Shown here one piece after another: positions 52,691 to 60,024 of a stretch of DNA of 64,000 bases. The stretch lies in contig NZ_JAGRPM010000006.1 of NCBI RefSeq assembly GCF_019449565.1, positions 62,001 to 126,000 of the forward strand, read 5' to 3'. Both the position numbers and the translations under genes were made by a program. Below the pieces are notes generated by a model. That model was given only the letters and a program-made list of their open reading frames with translations. It did not search any database and had not been told where the DNA came from. Source of the stretch: Rhodoblastus sp. (lineage in GTDB: Bacteria; Pseudomonadota; Alphaproteobacteria; Rhizobiales; Beijerinckiaceae). How positions within the stretch are numbered: the stretch's first letter is position 1; each line of letters starts with the position of its first letter.

Positions 52691-54385
52691 ATGAAGTTTC
52701 AGTCCAACATCCGCCTGCGCCTGTTCGCCCTCGCCCTGCTCACGACCGCGGCGCCTTTCGCCGCGCGCGCCGAAACGGTCGAAGCGATGGGCATGGCCTC
52801 GCCCAACGACTGGCCGCAATATCACCGCAGCGGCGCGGCCTGGCGTTACAGCCCGCTGGATCAGGTCAACCGCGATAATGTCAAGACCCTCAAGGTCCAG
52901 TGGATCCACCAGCCGGGCGACATCACGCACGGACTGCAGGCGACGCCCATCGAGATCGATGGCGTGCTCTATTACATCGGGGCCTATAATCACGTTTATG
53001 CGCTCGACGGCGCGACCGGCAAGATGCTCTGGCAGTACAAGCCTAAGCTCGCTTCCGTCTCCAACGACGTGTTCTATGTCGCCGCCAGCCGCGGCGTCAC
53101 CGTCGGGCGCGGCAAGGTCTTCCTCGGCACGCTCGACGGCCGCTTCATTGCGCTCGACCAGAAGACCGGCAAGGAAGTCTGGTCGCGCCAACTGACCGAT
53201 CAGAAGAAGCAATATGGCGCGCTGTTCTCCTCGCCGCCACAGCTTGCGGGCGACGTTCTGTTCGGCGGCACCACCGGCGGCGACCAGCCCCAGCGCGGCA
53301 AGATCTACGCGGTCAATGCCGACACCGGCGAACCGGCCTGGACCTTCGACACGATCAAGGACGACCCGAAGAGCTGGGCGGGCGATTCGGGCAATGTCGG
53401 CGGCGGCGGCGCCTGGCTGCCGGGCACCTATGACGAGACGTCCGACACGATCTATATCGGCACGTCCAACGCCGCACCGGATTTCTTTGGCGCCGACCGC
53501 GAGGGCGACAACAAATATACCGCGACCTTGCTCGCGCTCGATCCCAAGACGGGCCAGCTGAAATGGCACCGGCAGGAAGTGCCGCATGACGTTTGGGATT
53601 ACGACGCCGCCTATGAGGCGTTGCTTCTCCCCAAGACCGGCGAGAACAAGAGCGGCGAGAAATCGCTCGTTCACCTCAACAAGAACGGCTTCGTCTTTGT
53701 CATGAACAAGGACAATGGCGATCTCAAGAACGTCTGGAAGCTGGCCGAGAACGTCAATTCGGTGGCGACGATCGACCCCAAGACCGGCGAACTGGTCGGA
53801 CGCAACGAGCCTAAGCCCAACGAGCGCGTTCTGCTTTGTCCGTGGCTGCTCGGCGCCCGCAGCTGGAACCACGGCGCCTACAGCCCCAAGACCGGACTCT
53901 GGTACACCAACACGATGGAGGCCTGTAACGAGGTGGTCTCGCGCCGCGACGATCCGAACGCGCTGAAAACCGTGAACGCGCTGTCGCTCGGCGTGGCAGA
54001 ACTGAAGACCGTCGCGCCGCCGAGCGGCAAGGCGCTCGGCCGTCTCGTCGCGCGCGATCCAGTCACCGGCGCGGCGAAATGGAGTGTGGATTACGACATC
54101 CCCGCCCTGTCCAGCGTCCTGGCGACGGCTGGCGGCCTCGTGTTCAACGGCGACGTCGAAGGCAATATCTACGCCTATGACGCCGAAAGCGGGAAGAAGC
54201 TCTGGCAGTTCTTCGCCGGGTCCGGACTGCGCGGCGGGCCGATCAGCTATTCGATCAAGGGCAAGCAATATATCGCGGTGCCGACCGGCCTCGGCTCGCA
54301 CGCCGTCGGCTTCATGGCCAGCGCCTTCCCCAAGGTGAAGGAACTGCCCGCCGGCGCCGCTCTCGTAGTCTTCGCCGTCAACTGA
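52691..54385 (+). CDS. PQQ-dependent alcohol dehydrogenase, atypical, periplasmic
   Basis: A 564-residue type I quinoprotein with a signal peptide (ending FAARA) and eight-bladed propeller repeats (for example VYALDGATGKMLWQYKP, IYAYDAESGKKLWQF). It has no C-terminal cytochrome domain. The catalytic aspartate is D303 in VWDYDAAYE, and D305 two residues later is the extra aspartate diagnostic of lanthanide-dependent enzymes (XoxF/ExaF type). The vicinal cysteine pair that lies near PQQ in most methanol/ethanol dehydrogenases is absent: the matching positions are F128-Y129. The metal-ligand glutamate position appears to be aspartate (GGDQPQRG). It should oxidise an alcohol or diol and pass electrons to the cytochrome encoded next. 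Substrate unknown. Confidence 0.87.
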   Translation: MKFQSNIRLRLFALALLTTAAPFAARAETVEAMGMASPNDWPQYHRSGAAWRYSPLDQVNRDNVKTLKVQWIHQPGDITHGLQATPIEIDGVLYYIGAYNHVYALDGATGKMLWQYKPKLASVSNDVFYVAASRGVTVGRGKVFLGTLDGRFIALDQKTGKEVWSRQLTDQKKQYGALFSSPPQLAGDVLFGGTTGGDQPQRGKIYAVNADTGEPAWTFDTIKDDPKSWAGDSGNVGGGGAWLPGTYDETSDTIYIGTSNAAPDFFGADREGDNKYTATLLALDPKTGQLKWHRQEVPHDVWDYDAAYEALLLPKTGENKSGEKSLVHLNKNGFVFVMNKDNGDLKNVWKLAENVNSVATIDPKTGELVGRNEPKPNERVLLCPWLLGARSWNHGAYSPKTGLWYTNTMEACNEVVSRRDDPNALKTVNALSLGVAELKTVAPPSGKALGRLVARDPVTGAAKWSVDYDIPALSSVLATAGGLVFNGDVEGNIYAYDAESGKKLWQFFAGSGLRGGPISYSIKGKQYIAVPTGLGSHAVGFMASAFPKVKELPAGAALVVFAVN

Positions 54386-54447
54386 AGCGATTGAACCAGA
54401 ACCCGGGGCGGCGGCCTGGCCGTCGCCCTTCGATCCGAGGGCGAAAT

Positions 54448-54804
54448 ATGCTTCGCAAGACAATCCTGCCAGTCGTTCTCTGCCTCGCGGCGCTTTCGGG
54501 CGTCGCGCGCGCGGAGGACAAGCCGCCGTTCGACCTGTCCGATCCGCATCGGATCGAAACCGGCCGGCTGCGCTTCAACGGCTCCTGCGCCGGCTATTGC
54601 CACGGCTTCGAAGGCATGGGCGGCAACGCCCCTTCCTTCAAGGGACGCGGCGACGATTTCGACCCTGACTACGCTTTCCGCACCATCACCAACGGGCGCA
54701 AGGGCTCGGGCGACGTCATGCCCCGATGGGGCGGCGCATTCACGCCCGAAGAGATCTGGGAGCTCGTCGCCTATCTCGAATTTCTCAGCAAGCAGAAAAC
54801 CTGA
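54448..54804 (+). CDS. Periplasmic c-type cytochrome with CX3CH haem motif
   Basis: A 118-residue cytochrome c with signal peptide (residues 1-22). The haem site reads S-C47-A-G-Y-C51-H52-G, so three residues lie between the cysteines where CXXCH has two. The distal ligand is probably M91 in GSGDVMPRWGG, and WELVAYLEFLSKQ is the typical C-terminal helix. The DNA reads tgc gcc ggc tat tgc cac without ambiguity. Position between the PQQ dehydrogenase and an outer-membrane protein marks it as the likely electron acceptor. GAGGG precedes ATG 54448. Confidence 0.87.
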   Translation: MLRKTILPVVLCLAALSGVARAEDKPPFDLSDPHRIETGRLRFNGSCAGYCHGFEGMGGNAPSFKGRGDDFDPDYAFRTITNGRKGSGDVMPRWGGAFTPEEIWELVAYLEFLSKQKT

Positions 54805-54827
54805 AACCAACACCAAGGGGAGGCAAA

Positions 54828-55712
54828 ATGGAAAATTCGCTTAGCAAAATCCGCCATATGGCGCTCGGCGCGGCTTTGACGATTCCGCTGGCGGCGGTTC
54901 CGCAGGCGCGGGCGTCCGACATCACCTTCGCGGTGATCGGGCCGCAGGAATATAACCTACCCGTCAATTTCAAAGACCCGTTCAACGTCTTCGTCCAATA
55001 TGGCGAATTCAACAGCACGAACAAGGTCTGGACCCCTTCCGGCGGACTCTACAACACGAACGTCAACACGAACCTGTTCGTGGGCCTGTCCAAATATGTC
55101 CGCTTCTGGACCTTCGACAGCATACCGAACGTCGGCTTCGCCTATGAAGTGATTGTGCCGGAGGTGATGATCACGGGCGCCGGCTCCGCTGTCAAAGGCA
55201 TCGGCGACCCGCTGACCGGCCCGGCGGTCTGGATCAAGCCTACCAAGGACACCACATTGGGCTTGCAGAGCTTCGTCCAGCTTCCGATCGGCGAGACCCA
55301 GGTCAGCAATCATTATTGGGCGAATTATTCATCCATCTTCTTCGATTGGGAAACGCCCTTGTTGGGCTTCACGGGTAACGCCGGCGCGGTGTTCCGGTCG
55401 ATTCAGAGCGCACCGGGTGTGGCCCGCATCGACGAGGGCACCACGCTCCACGCAAATTTGCGTCTCAGTTGGAAGGCGACCAAATTGTGGGAGCCCTTTG
55501 TGGCCTTCGATTGGCAGACGACCGGCTCCGCCAATTTTGCCAATGGCGGAGGCGTCGCCGGGCTGGCCAACCAGGAGACGGCTCTGGGCGCGGGCGTCAT
55601 GGCGCATTTCTCCGATGTGGCGTCGCTCACATTGCGCTATTCGCGTGGCGTGGAAGGCTACAACACGGGCTTGACCAACGCCGGCTATCTGAAATTCGCC
55701 TATGTCTGGTGA
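54828..55712 (+). CDS. Outer-membrane channel, Phenol_MetA_deg (SphA-like) family
   Basis: A 294-residue exported beta-barrel candidate with a signal peptide ending ARA-SD. The mature chain alternates hydrophobic and polar residues, has many aromatic girdle residues and ends in aromatic YLKFAYVW, as outer-membrane barrels do. Segments such as VNTNLFVGLSKYVRFWTFDSIPNVGFAYEVIVPEVMITGAG, KGIGDPLTGPAVWIKPTKDTTLGLQSFVQLPIGE fit the Phenol_MetA_deg family, proposed to import hydrophobic catabolic substrates. GGGGAGG is the ribosome-binding site. Last gene of the operon, followed by a terminator; it probably admits the pathway substrate. Confidence 0.85.
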   Translation: MENSLSKIRHMALGAALTIPLAAVPQARASDITFAVIGPQEYNLPVNFKDPFNVFVQYGEFNSTNKVWTPSGGLYNTNVNTNLFVGLSKYVRFWTFDSIPNVGFAYEVIVPEVMITGAGSAVKGIGDPLTGPAVWIKPTKDTTLGLQSFVQLPIGETQVSNHYWANYSSIFFDWETPLLGFTGNAGAVFRSIQSAPGVARIDEGTTLHANLRLSWKATKLWEPFVAFDWQTTGSANFANGGGVAGLANQETALGAGVMAHFSDVASLTLRYSRGVEGYNTGLTNAGYLKFAYVW

Positions 55713-55792
55713 GTTCGCTACTCTGCCGGCAGGTTGATGCGGCGGCCTGCGACTGCCTCCTCCCCCTCCCCAGTCGTCGCGCACCGCATCGT

Positions 55793-55819
55793 GAAATCCC
55801 GGCCTCAGGCCGGGATTTC
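55793..55819. terminator. Bidirectional terminator between convergent operons
   Basis: Perfect 12 bp stem GAAATCCCGGCC / GGCCGGGATTTC with loop TCA. The stem ends are A/T-rich on both sides, so it can act for the FMO/PQQ operon on the plus strand and the SDR gene on the minus strand. Confidence 0.78.
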
Positions 55820-55839
55820 TTCATTGAGGCTTCCCGGCC

Positions 55840-56541
55840 CTAAAACGTCTCGACCCAGGGCCGCAACTCGACCTCGAACGACCAGGCGCTGCGCGGCTGG
55901 AGCAGCACGTCGACATAGGCCTGCGCGATGGCGTCGGGATCGAGAAAGCTGTCGGGCCTGCCGGGAAGGTCGTCGCGCCCGGGACCGCGCACCGCGCCGT
56001 CGATGACGAAATGGGCGACATGGACGCCTTTCGGCCCGAGTTCGCGGGCCGCGCTCTGGGCGAGGCCGCGCAAGGCGAATTTACTCATCGCGAAAGCGGC
56101 TGAAAGCGGAAAGCCCTTCACGCTCGCCGTCGCGCCGGTGAACAGGATCGCCCCGCCGCCGCGCGGAACCATCCGCCTCGCCGCCTGCTGGGCGACCAGA
56201 AAGCCGCCGAAAGCGCCGATGGCGATGGCTTTCTCGACCATGTCCGGATCAAGCTCCGTGATGGCGCCGCGCAGGCGGGCGCCAGCGTTGAAGATCACGA
56301 CGTCGGGCGCGCCGAGGCGCGCCTCGACCGCGTCGAACAAGGCCGCGACCGATTGCGCATCCGAGGAGTCCGCGCCAAAGGCCACCGCCCCCGTTTCGGC
56401 GCACAGGGCGTCGAGCTTGCCGGTATTGCGCGCGGCCAGCGCCACCTTGACGCCGAGCGCCGCGAGCTTGCGGGCGACGGAGGCGCTGACGCCGGGTCCG
56501 GCGCCGACGATCAGCGCCACGCGATAGGGAAAATCGCTCAT
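55840..56541 (-). CDS. Short-chain dehydrogenase/reductase (SDR), variant active site
   Basis: A 233-residue SDR. VALIVGAGPGVSASVARKLAALG is the nucleotide-binding loop and NAGARLRGAI the structural asparagine motif. The catalytic motif is SAAFAMSKFAL, with F where tyrosine is expected and lysine kept. It is a paralogue of the SDR at 32588-33376: both end SAW..E..LRP..ETF, share GRGSILFTGATAS/GGGAILFTGATAS, and both lack the tyrosine. The family may be a specialised or non-catalytic SDR branch. It lies 46 bp downstream of the next SDR gene on the same strand. Confidence 0.82.
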   Translation of the reverse strand: MSDFPYRVALIVGAGPGVSASVARKLAALGVKVALAARNTGKLDALCAETGAVAFGADSSDAQSVAALFDAVEARLGAPDVVIFNAGARLRGAITELDPDMVEKAIAIGAFGGFLVAQQAARRMVPRGGGAILFTGATASVKGFPLSAAFAMSKFALRGLAQSAARELGPKGVHVAHFVIDGAVRGPGRDDLPGRPDSFLDPDAIAQAYVDVLLQPRSAWSFEVELRPWVETF

Positions 56542-56587
56542 GCTCTTTGCCTCGTTGTGTACGGTATGGGCCTCGTTCGGCGCGGCC

Positions 56588-57376
56588 TTATCGCCGGTAG
56601 CGTGCGGCGGGATGTTCCTGTCGAAAATTCGGCAGCATCGCCATCCGCGCTGTTGCGAATTCGTTCCATTGCGCGATTTCGGGCAGCGGCGGAATCGTCA
56701 CGGCCTCACCCCGATCAAACCCGACCAGCGCGGCATCGACAAGTTCCCAAACGTCCATCATGCCCGCGATGGCCTCGGCCGAGCGCCCGGAACGCTTCCA
56801 GATTTCAGTGCGCGTCGTTGCCGGCAATACGGCCTGAACATAGAGGCCGCGCGGTCCGAGTTCCGTTTGCAGCGATTGTGAAAGCGTCAGCATATAGCTC
56901 TTCGTCGCAGCATAGATGCCCGGCATGATTTCGGGCGCCAAAGCCAGAACCGAGGCGATATTGACAATCGCGCCGGCGCCCTCTGCCACGAAACGCGGGG
57001 CGACCGCGCGAGCGAGACGGGTCGGCGCGGTGACATTGAGGCGGATCAGCCAATCCTGCGCGGCGTTGTCGGCGTCGAGAAAGCCGCCTGGCAAGACGGC
57101 CCCGGCGTTGTTGATAAGGACGCCGATGCGCGGATCGTCCCTCAGGCGCGCCTCGATCTGTTCGAGTTCGGCGGCGACTGTAAGATCCGCCGGCAGGACG
57201 TCGATCGCTACGCCGGTTTCCGCGCGCAGCTTTGCCGCCGCCTCCCGCATGCGGTCGCCGTTTCGCGCGACCAGAACCAGATCATGGCCGCGGCGGGCGA
57301 ACCTGTCGGCGTAAGCCGCGCCGATTCCCGACGACGCGCCGGTGACCAGCACCGTCTTCAGAGCTTGCTTGGTCAT
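56588..57376 (-). CDS. Short-chain dehydrogenase/reductase (SDR), classical
   Basis: A 262-residue classical SDR. TGASSGIGAAYADRFARRGHDLVLVARN is the cofactor motif TGxxxGxG (with R following beta-2 to favour NADP), NNAG is present in INNAGAV, and the catalytic triad is complete: serine in NIASVLAL, tyrosine and lysine in YAATKSYML. The C-terminal LPATTRTEIWKRSG resembles YqjQ/DltE-like reductases. The ATG before TKQALK is preferred, with GGAG upstream. Substrate unknown. Confidence 0.86.
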   Translation of the reverse strand: MTKQALKTVLVTGASSGIGAAYADRFARRGHDLVLVARNGDRMREAAAKLRAETGVAIDVLPADLTVAAELEQIEARLRDDPRIGVLINNAGAVLPGGFLDADNAAQDWLIRLNVTAPTRLARAVAPRFVAEGAGAIVNIASVLALAPEIMPGIYAATKSYMLTLSQSLQTELGPRGLYVQAVLPATTRTEIWKRSGRSAEAIAGMMDVWELVDAALVGFDRGEAVTIPPLPEIAQWNEFATARMAMLPNFRQEHPAARYRR

Positions 57377-57426
57377 TTTACGCTCCACTTTTTAAAAACG
57401 AGACAGAGAACGGGAGGGCGCCGAGT

Positions 57427-58368
57427 TCACGCCGGTGGGATCGGAGCCTCGCGCAAGCGACGCGCCTCATAGGCTTTGGCATGGGCGTAGGCGATGCGCA
57501 GCAGCAAGCGCTCGGCCGCCTTGCCATTGGCGCGATGCAGCAGGTCGCCTAGAATCTGGTCGGCCTCAATTCGGCCACCGACTTCGATGTCGCGCAGCAT
57601 CGAGGCGGTGATCGGCGAACCCGCCTGCGTCAGGGTCTCTCGCGTCCGCTCGATATGGCCCTGGCTCGGCGGAAAGCCGTTGGCTCCGGCGATGGAGGCG
57701 CATTCGTCGAACAGGCCTGCGGCCAGATCGCTGGCGCCAGCGGCGGCAATGTCGCCGATCGAAGCGCGCATCAAGCAAGTGACGCCCGCCAGAGCGGCGA
57801 TGAAAATCCATTTTTCCCACATCTCTTGCCGGACCGACGCGCTTTCCCGCCCATCGAAGCCGACGCCCTCGAACAGCTTCGCCACCGCCGCAACGCGCGG
57901 CGAATGGACGCCCCCGAGATCGCCGAAGGTCAGGCCATGCATCGTGTTGAGGTGCGAGATGACGCCGCCGCTGCTGAGCGTCGCGGAGATCATGCACAGG
58001 CCGCCGAGCACTTTTTCGGCGCCAAAGCTCGCCGACAGGGCGTCGATATGCTTCATGCCATTGAGCAGCGGCAGGATGGCGGTCTCTGGCCCAACGGCGG
58101 CTGTGAAGGACTCCATCGCGCTTTCGAGATCATAGGCCTTGCAGCTCAGCAGAATGAGGTCGTAGGTCCCGCCGAGATCTTCCGCCGTCGCCAGCTGCGG
58201 CGCGGCCAGGCGCCAGTCGCCCAGGGGACTCAGGATCGTCAGCCCGTTTTGCCGCAATTCGGAGGCGCGGCGGGGACGCACCAGAAAAGTGACGTCGCGC
58301 CCGGCCTGCGCCAGCCTGCCGCCGAAATAGCCGCCGACTGCTCCGGCTCCAATCACAAGGGTCCTCAT
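57427..58368 (-). CDS. Ketopantoate reductase-family (KPR) oxidoreductase
   Basis: A 313-residue member of the 2-dehydropantoate 2-reductase family. The N-terminal Rossmann motif is TLVIGAGAVGGYFGGRLAQAG, followed by LLSCKAYDLESAM and the catalytic lysine region VRQEMWEKWIFIAALAGVTCLMR with EIEADQILGDLL near the end. It may be PanE, but coupling to a MaoC gene (ATGA overlap) and nearby SDR genes suggests a role in another hydroxy-acid pathway; panC is 52 kb away. Start ATG 58368. Confidence 0.82.
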   Translation of the reverse strand: MRTLVIGAGAVGGYFGGRLAQAGRDVTFLVRPRRASELRQNGLTILSPLGDWRLAAPQLATAEDLGGTYDLILLSCKAYDLESAMESFTAAVGPETAILPLLNGMKHIDALSASFGAEKVLGGLCMISATLSSGGVISHLNTMHGLTFGDLGGVHSPRVAAVAKLFEGVGFDGRESASVRQEMWEKWIFIAALAGVTCLMRASIGDIAAAGASDLAAGLFDECASIAGANGFPPSQGHIERTRETLTQAGSPITASMLRDIEVGGRIEADQILGDLLHRANGKAAERLLLRIAYAHAKAYEARRLREAPIPPA

Positions 58369-58862
58369 GCCGCGCCCTCGATGTTCAGCGGAGGCGCCGC
58401 GACGCGACGCGGCGCGACCAGTTTCGCGGTCAGGATCTGCACGATTTCGCCGCGCTGGTTGCGCGTTTCGCTGCGCACCGTGACCATGCCGCGATCCGGC
58501 CGCGAACGCGACGGGTTGATCTCGACCACTTCGCTTTCGACGGTCAGAATATCGCCGGGCCGGGTCGGCCTCGGCCAGGCGATCTCGCCGCCCGCCCCGA
58601 TGATCCCATTGGCGATAAAGGCGCCTTCGCCGACGAGAAGCCGCATGGTGACCGCCGCGACATGCCACCCACTCGCGGCCAGTCCACCGAAGAACGTCTC
58701 CTCTGCCGTCGCTTCGTCGGTATGAAACGGCTGCGGATCATATTGCCGGGCGAAGGCCTTGATGTCCTCGGCAGTCAGCTCGCAGGACGCGCTGACGAAG
58801 CGCTGTCCGACAGACAGGTCTTCCAGAAAGGCGGGTGATGGATGCGCGAGCGTCGTGGACAT
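58365..58862 (-). CDS. MaoC-family (hot-dog fold) dehydratase
   Basis: A 165-residue hydratase-type hot-dog protein. FLEDLSVGQRFVSASCELTAEDIKAFARQYDPQPFHTDEATAEETFFGGLAASGWHVAAV contains the R-hydratase motif with the D-x-x-P-x-H catalytic Asp/His pair. Family members hydrate enoyl-CoA or related mesaconyl-type thioesters. GAGG precedes the ATG at codon 13 of the longest frame. It is the first gene of a probable MaoC-KPR-SDR-SDR operon and is divergent from an HxlR regulator. Confidence 0.86.
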   Translation of the reverse strand: MSTTLAHPSPAFLEDLSVGQRFVSASCELTAEDIKAFARQYDPQPFHTDEATAEETFFGGLAASGWHVAAVTMRLLVGEGAFIANGIIGAGGEIAWPRPTRPGDILTVESEVVEINPSRSRPDRGMVTVRSETRNQRGEIVQILTAKLVAPRRVAAPPLNIEGAA

Positions 58863-58962
58863 GGCCAACCTCAGTCTGATAAGCTTCGTAACTTGCATGA
58901 TGCTAGTAACGCCCCAAACTAGAGCGACGGATGCCCGTCCCGCAAGTCCGGACAGATTTCAA

Positions 58963-59430
58963 ATGAAGCGAAAGCCCTTTGGAGAAATGCAATGTCCAAT
59001 CGCCCGCAGCCTTGAGCGCGTCGGCGAATGGTGGAGCATTCTCATCCTGCGAGACGCTTTGAACGGGCTGAAACGGTTTGACGAGTTGCAGCGCAGCCTC
59101 GACATCGCGCCCAATATGCTGACGCGGCGGTTGCGCGCGCTGGTGGACGCCGGCCTGCTGGAGCGCCGCCTCTATCAAGAGCGTCCCGCGCGCCATGAAT
59201 ATGTGCTCACCGATTGCGGACGCGACTTTCGACCGGTCGTGATCGCGCTGCTCGCCTGGGGCAACCGAAATTTCACGCCGGAGGGGCGCGCGGTGACGCT
59301 GGTCAACCGAGAGACGGGGCTGGAAGCCGATCCAATCCTGGTCGATGCGGTCAGCGGCCGCCCCATGAGCGACGCGATTTTCAAACTTGTCCGCAATCCA
59401 GGCGAAGCGGCGCGGGGTCGCCGGTCTTAG
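58963..59430 (+). CDS. HxlR-family transcriptional regulator
   Basis: A 155-residue winged-helix regulator. CPIARSLERVGEWWSILILRDALNGLKRFDELQRSLDIAPNMLTRRLRALVDAGLLERRLYQERPARHEYVLTDCG is the complete HxlR domain with the conserved N-terminal cysteine used by some members as a redox or aldehyde sensor. The 100 bp gap to the divergent MaoC gene contains two GTAAC direct repeats 18 bp apart (58887-58910), a candidate operator. I infer it controls the MaoC/KPR/SDR genes. Confidence 0.88.
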   Translation: MKRKPFGEMQCPIARSLERVGEWWSILILRDALNGLKRFDELQRSLDIAPNMLTRRLRALVDAGLLERRLYQERPARHEYVLTDCGRDFRPVVIALLAWGNRNFTPEGRAVTLVNRETGLEADPILVDAVSGRPMSDAIFKLVRNPGEAARGRRS

Positions 59431-59490
59431 GGCGCTCATTTTCGTGCGAGGCCTGCCTTATGGACGCTCGCCTCTTGACGCCGCGTAAAT

Positions 59491-59528
59491 CCATCCTATC
59501 TCCATCCATATGGATGGTATAAGGATGG
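59491..59528. promoter_or_regulatory. Operator array before the CopG-type regulator, with overlapping promoter
   Basis: Four CCATCC/GGATGG half-sites occur at 59491, 59502, 59512 and 59523, spaced 10 or 11 bp; the inner pair makes the perfect palindrome CCATCCATATGGATGG. TTGACG at 59475 with a 16 bp spacer to TATCTC at 59497 gives a promoter whose -10 and start site lie inside the array. Ribbon-helix-helix proteins bind such helically phased sites, so autorepression is likely. Confidence 0.72.
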
Positions 59529-59533
59529 TCGCA

Positions 59534-59953
59534 ATGACTGGGAATATTCAGGAGCTTCGCCCGCGAACGCCCGACAGCGAGAAGATCACGATCAATCTGG
59601 GCTATGTCGATCTCGGCCATATCGACCTGCTGGTGGAGGAAGGCTTTTTTTCCAACCGCACCGATTTTATCCGCACCGCGATCCGTAATCAGCTTGATCG
59701 CCATCAGGAGGCTGTCAAGCAATCGGTCACCCGGCACAAGCTCGACCTCGGCTTGCGACGATACAGCCGCGAGGACCTTGAGGCCGCCCGCGCGCGCGGA
59801 GAGAAGCTTCATATCCAGGTCCTCGGGCTGGCGGTGATCGCCAACGACGTCCCGCCTGAGCTCGCGGCGGAAACCATCGCCTCCATTCACGTCCTTGGCG
59901 CCTTGCAAGCCAGTCCGGCGGTAAAAGCGGCGCTGTCCGGACGCGTCGCCTAG
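59534..59953 (+). CDS. CopG/ribbon-helix-helix transcriptional regulator
   Basis: A 139-residue protein. DSEKITINLGYVDLGHIDLLVEEGFFSNRTDFIRTAIRNQLDRHQ is an RHH domain (beta strand then two helices with the FxNRTDFIR turn), followed by a C-terminal regulatory region containing a conserved-looking LHIQVLGLAVIANDVPPELAAETIASIHVLGAL segment. AAGGA eight bases before ATG 59534 sets the start; two upstream ATGs lie within the operator. The esterase gene follows by 71 bp on the same strand and is probably part of the same unit. Confidence 0.85.
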   Translation: MTGNIQELRPRTPDSEKITINLGYVDLGHIDLLVEEGFFSNRTDFIRTAIRNQLDRHQEAVKQSVTRHKLDLGLRRYSREDLEAARARGEKLHIQVLGLAVIANDVPPELAAETIASIHVLGALQASPAVKAALSGRVA

Positions 59954-60024
59954 CCTCCCCTTCTCATATTCAAAGACCCGCGCCTTCCCGCGCCGCAGTT
60001 CCCGCTGACCGAGGAATTTAGATC

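Noticed and set aside
52688..54463. A 591-codon open frame on the minus strand opposite the PQQ dehydrogenase gene
   Set aside because: It mirrors the propeller repeats of the real gene and has no independent family signal or ribosome-binding site.
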